A model generated the notes under the pieces. The model was not told the origin of the DNA. It saw only the letters and a program-made list of their open reading frames with translations, and did not search any database. A DNA stretch of 64,000 bases, from the NCBI GenBank assembly GCA_032622095.1, contig CP136065.1, forward strand, positions 116,601,195 to 116,665,194, read 5' to 3'. Position 1 is the stretch's first letter. Every line of letters begins with the position of its first letter. This document shows, piece after piece, positions 51,337 through 57,300 of this stretch. The translations under genes and the position numbers were made by a program. This DNA comes from Siphonodentalium dalli (lineage: Eukaryota > Mollusca > Scaphopoda > Gadilida > Siphonodentaliidae).

Positions 51337-54300
51337 GTCATCACCGTCGTCATCATCATCGTCATCGTCATCATTATCATCGTCGCTGATCATCTTCATA
51401 TTGGCATCTTAGTTATTGTCGTCCTGGCAACGTTTATAACGTCATCATCAATATCGTCGTGATTTGTTTTCTCATTTTGTAGATTAGGTACATAAGACAC
51501 TACACATGCACCGGTAATCAGTCCACGAGCACACGGGTATAATCTTTGCAGCAATGACATATCAGGTTTCATTTGTACCTGATATTTTCTGACAGATATT
51601 CGCTCATGTGAACACGGAATAACTTTCTCACTGCTGGAAACACAATTCATGATAATTATTAGAAGTTCCCTGTCATAATTGTGTATCATCGAACAGTGGT
51701 CATAGTGTTCGTCTTCGTGAAATCTTCCTTACTTACAAATAGCCTACTCCACCGTAATGGGCAATTATACTGCGTCTCTTTTTATCCGATGGGACAATTA
51801 AGTATGCTGAACCATCTCTGAGACACACAAATTTGACCTTTATATCTGGACAAATTTGTGAGTTGATTTACGGTCTTTGGTGTATTTCTGGATGAACTTA
51901 TTCCACCCGACATGACTGAATCCGTCCACTGCACTCCGTGATATATAGTCTAATGGCTTAAATGACTATACTCCCCAATTAAACCAAGCCACCAATTTCA
52001 ATTGTTTCACGACGATAATGTGTTCACGTTAGACTACTTCATTCCTGTCAAACCGAACAGTCGTACTTCCTTTTTTGGTAGAGCCATTTAATATAGTAAT
52101 CTTTTGATGGAAGTTGCGAGTTCTGGTAACTGTGTTCGAATCGTGGAGAGTTGCTAGGTGATGATAACTCGCAGTATACGAACACCCACGAAGATTCAAG
52201 AAAACCATGCACAACAGCTTAGCTGTTTGTTAATAAGTCCATAGTTAACTCACTTTAGATGGTCGCTAGCCCGATGGAATGCGGTGTCGTCAGGTGCAAA
52301 TACAGAGAATGGCCCACTGAACTTCATTTTGTCTACTTCCCCTATCTCTTTCACTATTTCTGTAAATTTCCCCAACTTCTGTTTGGTCGCGGTATCGAAT
52401 ATGTTGTCTAGTGGTACCTCTGGAAAATATTCGCATTCAATCAAGACCTTTAAACAATTTCAAAATTTGGGGAACAATGTCTGCTGCTAAAATAGCCCCC
52501 ATGACAAAGTGAGGTATGTGCTTCGTGTAAGAATACACTAACCCTAACCATATAGCCATAGCCCTAACCCTAACCTTAGCCCTAACCCTAACCATAACCC
52601 TAACCCTAGATATAACCCTAACACATATGGAGAATGTAGGGTGGTGTGTGGTTTCGTGTATTCTTACATGAAGGATATACCCAAAATGAGGAGCTTCAAA
52701 ATTGACGTCATGATGATTTTGATATCCGTAACAAAAATTCAGAAAACTCTCTCACGTCCGTGCCAGTTGATCAACTATAGATTTTATCAACATCTCTAAA
52801 TGCCTTCCAATCTCTAATAAAAAAAAGGCCGCTCGGCCACAGTTTCCCCCCGAACCGGTGGCTTCATTTGGAACGGAGGCTTTGTAGAAGTATACTATAT
52901 GGATAAGATACTTGTGCATTGTCTCATTACTGACATGCATACAAATAACCAAATCTTAAAAAAACTCTTAAAGTCAAAATATAACCTCAAATTGGCACAA
53001 AATGAAGAAAATTACAAGAAAAATTTAATTTTCTAAGTCGAAAACCCCATAACTCTGAGAAAAATCATCGGATCAAACTCAAATTCGAACTTGACCTGTA
53101 TCTTGATATGACTGATCCACATAAAAACGGTATTTGCAATTAAAGGATCCAAACTTGAGATATCATCCGGAAACCAAAAAAGTGAGAATTTGTTTAAGTA
53201 AAACAAGTAGAAAAAGGGCAACAACTCTCGCATGGGCGGAGCATATCCATATTCGAACATGACCTGTACATACGGCCGATAAACTCACATACCAATATGA
53301 TATGACATGGTTCCGATATGATCACACAAACTGAAGTTATCATCCGGAAACCAGAAAATTACAAGATTCTAAGTAAAATAAGGTCCATAACTCTCGCAAA
53401 AATGGGCGGAGCAAACCCATATTCGAACTTGACCTGTATTTTGGTCTGATAAACTCACCTATGAAATTAGCTTTTGATCTAATAACCGAAATTAAAGTTA
53501 TCATCCGGAAACCATTTCCGGACGCACGCACGGACGGCTATACGCACCACAGGGTACTTGTGGTGTGCGATCTTTTGTTTGCATGACTTGTGGGGTTTAC
53601 CCCACAAGTAACGTACGGAAAATCCAATTTTAAAGGGGGACAACAAATAACGTCCAAGAGTTATAGATAGTGTTTCAATAATAGTATCTAATGGATAGGA
53701 TCAAAAACACAGGCGGCCGGAGCCTATTATAATATGGGTATATATAGGAGGCGTGTAAACAAATTCTCATTTCTTATCGAAATGACCATGCGTCGATCCG
53801 AATGGCACATTAAGATGTCCATCATGATCAAAATAGAAACAAACAGCCATTATGAATGAAACGTGAATATGTTGTCTAGTGGTACCTCTGGAAAATATTC
53901 GCATTGAATCAAGACATTTATACAGTTTCAAAATTTGGGGGGACAATGTCTGCTGCTAAAATAGCCCCCATGACAAAGTGAGCTATGTCCTTCGTGTAAG
54001 AATACACTAACCATAACCCAAACCCTAGCCATAACCCTAGCCTTAGCTCTAACCCTAAGCCTAACCCTAATCCTAGCCCTAACGCTAACACATATGGAGA
54101 ATGGATGGTGGTTTCGTGTATTCTTAAGTGAATGATACACCCAGAGTGAGCAGCTTCAACATTGACGTCATGATGATAGTGATATCCGTAAAAAAAATCA
54201 GAAAACTCTCGCACGTCCGTGCCAGTTGATCAACTATAGATTTTATCAACCAATGTCAGAAATGGTAACGCGCTCAAGATCATATTTATACCCATGATTG

Positions 54301-57300
54301 CAATTATAGAATATAAAATATATTGGTTGCACGAATGACCAACTCATAATTCCGTTAAAACAACTATACTGTTATAAGCGTGCAATCATGGTTTAACAAA
54401 AACAAAAAGCAAATTCATTAATGTGACTCGACTATTTCAATTCACACCTTGTTCACATGACGAGCAACAAAATGTCAGGTGTGACTTAGATGACCAATAA
54501 CAAAATACAGGAAAATATCCGACGAACGGAGACAGTGCACTTCTATTTTATCGCTGGTTGGTGATCTGCTCTTGTTCACCTTTGATTCGTGGTGATCGGT
54601 ATCCGTTAAGTAATCTCTCAGGGACCGTAACCGTAAACTCGGGTTGTGGTCCATCAATTTTATCGTCTGTTTCAACAACTGACTTCGTATTTCAATTTTA
54701 ATATCGGGATATGTGGATAGGGACTGAGGTTGTCCACGTATGATTTCCAACTGCACCCTCACCTTGAACAAGGCCAAACTCCTAAGATCGCAGAGTTAAA
54801 TTTGCATCCATTTCGCCTGGTTTTGAATTTCCCACATGATACCTCAGATGCCTTGTTTTTTCCCTAAAATTTTGATTGGATACAGGAGAGGGAGGAAGAT
54901 ATAGGAAATTTTAAACCAATCTTTTGGCCAAAGAAGGAAGATATGCAAATGTTGGTCTAAAACAACAAATTCAACCAACATGCATCACATTTTCAACCTA
55001 TTGTTGGTATGAAATTTCTAACTAATGTTGTTTTGTGTTGTTGAAAAAAATGACCATAGTTGACGGGGGGTACAGATCTCGCCACAACACTGTATGTTTG
55101 GTAACATGACATACACACCACAGCCCCATGAACTAGACCAAATCCACAACTCTAGAATACTTCGTATGGTGTGTCAATGGGTGGGGCATCCGGTTTGCAA
55201 AAAAAACAAAACATAAACACTTTTGCCACCCCATATGTGCATGTACTATTATATTATAACATTAGCGTGCACCTAATTACAAATAGAGTGACCACTTTTT
55301 CGTTTGTTTCGGCTGGAAGGTCGTTATACATTAGTGTAGCAATATGTCGACAGGGGTGTAGGGTGTTTCACCTCCACCCAACTTCGGTAAACAAAAATCA
55401 AAAGTTGGAAACCCCATAATGCTATGAATTGCCCATATAGACTATAGGTTGTTTACCCGAAGCAAATAACTTGAACCAGCACGACTATAATACTGTTATG
55501 ATTGAGCTCCATCATCGCCATCTAAACCGCCGCGTTCTCATGGGTCTAATCTTTGCAGCAATAATGTATCAGGCCACAATTGTACCTGGTATTTTCTTGC
55601 AGATATTTTCTTGCAGCTACATGTGAACATGCCATTATGCTGTCACCACTGGCAATGAACAATTCCCTATGCAATAATAATGTGTACCACTACGTCAGTG
55701 ATTGCGGTAATCATCAATACCACGTTGTTTTATATGCTTTTTACAATTCTCATAATTCAGGTTGATAAATTTTTGTGAAAAAAAGTGTTGTGGCTTTTTC
55801 TGAAAAAGTATTTGTGCACAAGACGTTCTCATACATTTCACACAAAAAATCCCTCAGTTCGGAAGCGTGCATGTTATGGTGATGAATATCAGCTACGTAT
55901 CTAAATAATTGCACAAGTGATTCGGGTAACATTGCACAGTGATAGTCTCTCAATATTTGTACCATTTTAATATTAACAATATCAGTAAGTTGGAGAAGTT
56001 TTTAATGAAGGAAATAATTGATCAACTGATACATTAGACATGTGTGAGATCATTTTAACAAAGCGTTGTTGCAATCGACTGAATTTGTTCATGTCTTCTT
56101 TGGTAGCCACACTCCATATACTATTGCAGTATGTGAGGTATGGTTATATCAGGGTAGTACATAATATTTTAATAAATTCTTCGGAAGAAATTCCTTAAGT
56201 TTGACAAAACTTTTCTTACTTAGTGAATTCATAGTGTTGTTTCCATTATAGATGCTGATGTTCATGAAGAATAATACCCAAGTTGCCATTTTTATTATCA
56301 TCTTATTTATAATTAATTATGGTAACTTATTCTTTATAATTTTATTACAATTTGTGAATGGGAGAACTCGCGTTAATCGAATATTTCCAGGAATTAAACC
56401 TCATCAATATTTATACTTTCAAATACTTTCATGACTTTGATTGGAATGTTTTTGCCTTTGCATTCATGTTTATAGGGGTGACCATCAAATCTGTTTCATC
56501 CAATAAATTACCTGGCAGCTTCGTGAACGAACTATATGTGGCTTGATGCTTGACAGTTTAATTAAAACATCAAACTGGGTGGAGAATCTAAGTCCAAGAA
56601 TGAGAAAATTTTAGTGAGGATTTCAGATGTTTTTCACATCCCCAGTTAGGAACATTCAAATATAGAATTTCATCATATTGTTTCTTTATTTAAATACAAT
56701 TACTATTAACCCACTGATAACTGGATATCATGCAGTCGGTTTTTAGCTACTTGATTGTCATTGATTCATTTGTAGTCATTTGCACTCTCCTGTTTGCGGA
56801 AAGTGCGTTTCTGAACTATGAACCCCTCCTTGGCCTTCAGTTATTGTGGAACCCTCTAAAATATAAAAAAAAGATCACCAAGTAGTATCCATCTGGCTGT
56901 CCAAAAACATATAGTGTGCGCTAATTATAGTGAATGAAACTGATAATCGTGTGTACCCATGCAGTCACTTTGCTCGCCAAAATAAGATAGCGCATTCAAC
57001 TAATAGACTATACTACCGACAAATTCTAACAACATTTCAGAATCACCACATCTGAAATACGCACATCTGTAAATATTACTAGGTATGTGCGTATATCATA
57101 AGAACGCTCTTTATTATTCTCCAGAAATATACAAAACAACCATAACTGTATCGTGTAACACATAGGTAGTTGAGCCGATGGTCATACCCCATTAAGACTG
57201 CCCTGATTACACATCAAATCATACGACATTCACACACACCATCGGTGGCTCGAAGACTAACGGATATTCTGTTTTCAATGTTCAAGCAATTCAAATTGAA

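Larger units (their letters stand above)
46952..52253 (-). other. Intron 3 of the TGFBI-like gene
   Basis: The 5.3-kb intron holds two GTTGGAAAT-family copies (47460-47840, 50670-50960), a ~230-bp tandem array (49320-49880) and a TCA microsatellite (51165-51400). A dispersed repeat at 51540-51680 is shared with 55545-55690. Confidence 0.7.

Noticed and set aside
50926-51462. 178-codon open frame, Ser/Ile-rich
   Set aside because: It is created by the TCA microsatellite; the other frames give poly-Asp and poly-His products of the same tract.
53865-53887. Extra FAS1 exon upstream of exon 3
   Set aside because: Only 23 nt of exon sequence are present and then homology stops; it is a duplication fragment.
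53918-54214. Open frame with an alternating Leu-Gly run
   Set aside because: It is translated interstitial telomeric repeat.
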